Shown: piece after piece, positions 63,295 through 64,000 of the stretch
How the letters are laid out: the number at the start of each line of letters is the position of its first letter
How positions within the stretch are numbered: position 1 is the first letter of the stretch
Assembly (NCBI RefSeq): GCF_030247185.1
Contig: NC_080572.1
Span: forward strand, 214,797,435 to 214,861,434
Length of the DNA stretch: 64,000 nt
Source: Malaya genurostris
Taxonomy: Eukaryota > Arthropoda > Insecta > Diptera > Culicidae
Reading direction: 5' to 3'
Position numbers and translations under genes: made by a program
The notes under the pieces: model-generated
Seen by the model: only the letters and a program-made list of their open reading frames with translations
Databases searched by the model: none
What the model was told of the DNA's origin: nothing

Positions 63295-64000
63295 AAATCA
63301 GAAAGTCAAGGAAAAATACACGTAGAAATGTGGTCACGTTTTGAACACTTTCAGCTCAGTATATTTTTTATCAATTATTAATATTATTTCATTATTTGAT
63401 TGGAAATATTTCTAAGATTCGTTTTGAATGTATCAAGCCACGTATTTTCAATTATAATTTTGATTAGTAGCGAGCAGTGTCCTATTTTGTCTGCTTAAAA
63501 TCTCCGGCATATCGGATTTCCCTGCCATATACGACGATTTTGAAGGAGTAAGCGATATATCAAAGGGAAAGCATCGCTCTGATTGGTCAATAGATGCAAA
63601 AGCGAAGCTGTTGGAAGCACGCGAATCTATAAATAAAAGCGAAATTATAGCTAACGTTTCAGTCCTACGCGTAGCATGCTAGAGATAGGTTGGTGCTAAA
63701 CAGCAAGACAGAAAGTGTCATGAAACGATTTGAAGCTTTAATTGGTATGCTCTGATCTTGTGTCATGCAAGTTCGGATGAAATTCCATGTTATGTCGTTT
63801 CGCCTGAGAAATTGACAACTACCCCAGAGTAAATTTTAAATGCTCAAGATTAATTTCGAATTTATATAAGATAAACTCGATTGATAATGAGAAAAACTTT
63901 ATCGTTTCAACAGAAATCGAAGAATGGTAGAGAAACTTAGCGCTATACAAATAATTGCTTGCATACAAAACTTGATCACAAGCTTGGCGAAGAGAAGCTC
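63295..64000 (+). repeat. Family A element, copy 3 (cut by window end)
   Basis: Colinear with 47756-48420 and, from 63530, with 45680-45840. Carries the best-preserved promoter-like block, listed next. Confidence 0.85.
63582..63663 (+). promoter_or_regulatory. Core-promoter-like block in family A
   Basis: ATTGGTCAAT (63582-63591, overlapping CCAAT boxes on both strands), TATAAATA (63628-63635) and TCAGT (63659-63663, the arthropod initiator). From the first T of the TATA box to the initiator A is 33 bases, close to the spacing of functional insect TATA/Inr promoters. Function is inferred only. Confidence 0.45.

Noticed and set aside
63530..63700. Histone gene promoter
   Set aside because: CCAAT, TATA and initiator are compatible, but no histone coding sequence follows any copy in the window.

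Overview
This is eukaryotic, AT-rich, transposon-dominated DNA from a dipteran insect, most likely a culicid mosquito. That inference rests on IS630/Tc1/mariner relics with ITmD37E and ITmD37D spacing (families first described in mosquitoes), small-intron insect gene structure and many tRNA-derived SINEs; nothing in the window proves the species. There is no prokaryotic signal, CRISPR array or intact virus.

Only two host genes are well supported. On the + strand, 1199-1309 and 6089-6235 look like the last two coding exons of a Cys-loop ligand-gated ion channel: a Cys-rich TM3-TM4 loop exon of exactly 37 codons, then the TM4 exon with its stop. The 4.8-kb intron holds a diverged 245-bp direct duplication, a 1.17-kb TTA-flanked DNA element and an 8-bp minisatellite. 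A-rich, gene-poor DNA at 6236-7590 and perhaps 15.5-17.4 kb resembles a long 3' UTR cut by insertions. On the - strand, 22425-23965 is a complete two-exon sugar transporter of the MFS/Tret1-like family (491 aa).

The rest is repeats. 8.3-15.5 kb: SINEs, a MITE, a DD34D mariner, an ITmD37E relic, and a DD41D mariner whose 5' half has been replaced by an inverted copy of its 3' end. 18.03-20.83 kb: a degenerate satellite built from the heptamer GCGTTAC. 24.7-30.75 kb: one - strand LINE broken by three later insertions (a hairpin MITE, a 2-kb non-coding repeat with a CA microsatellite, and a DD37D mariner). 31-44.4 kb: head-to-tail units of the same non-coding repeat (here 'family B'), a SINE with a 17-bp target duplication, a second LINE on the + strand, an ITmD37E element and a second, inverted copy of the 1.17-kb element. 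44.4-64 kb: copies of families A, C, D and E, several foldback elements, a degraded gene fragment at 52.3 kb, an 18-bp-repeat coding relic at 49.3-49.9 kb and a perfect 105-bp-arm palindrome at 61.3 kb.

No element in the window keeps an intact transposase or reverse transcriptase. I see no multi-gene system; the most unusual material is structural (perfect palindrome, hairpin mariner, phased-heptamer satellite, promoter-bearing dispersed repeat).
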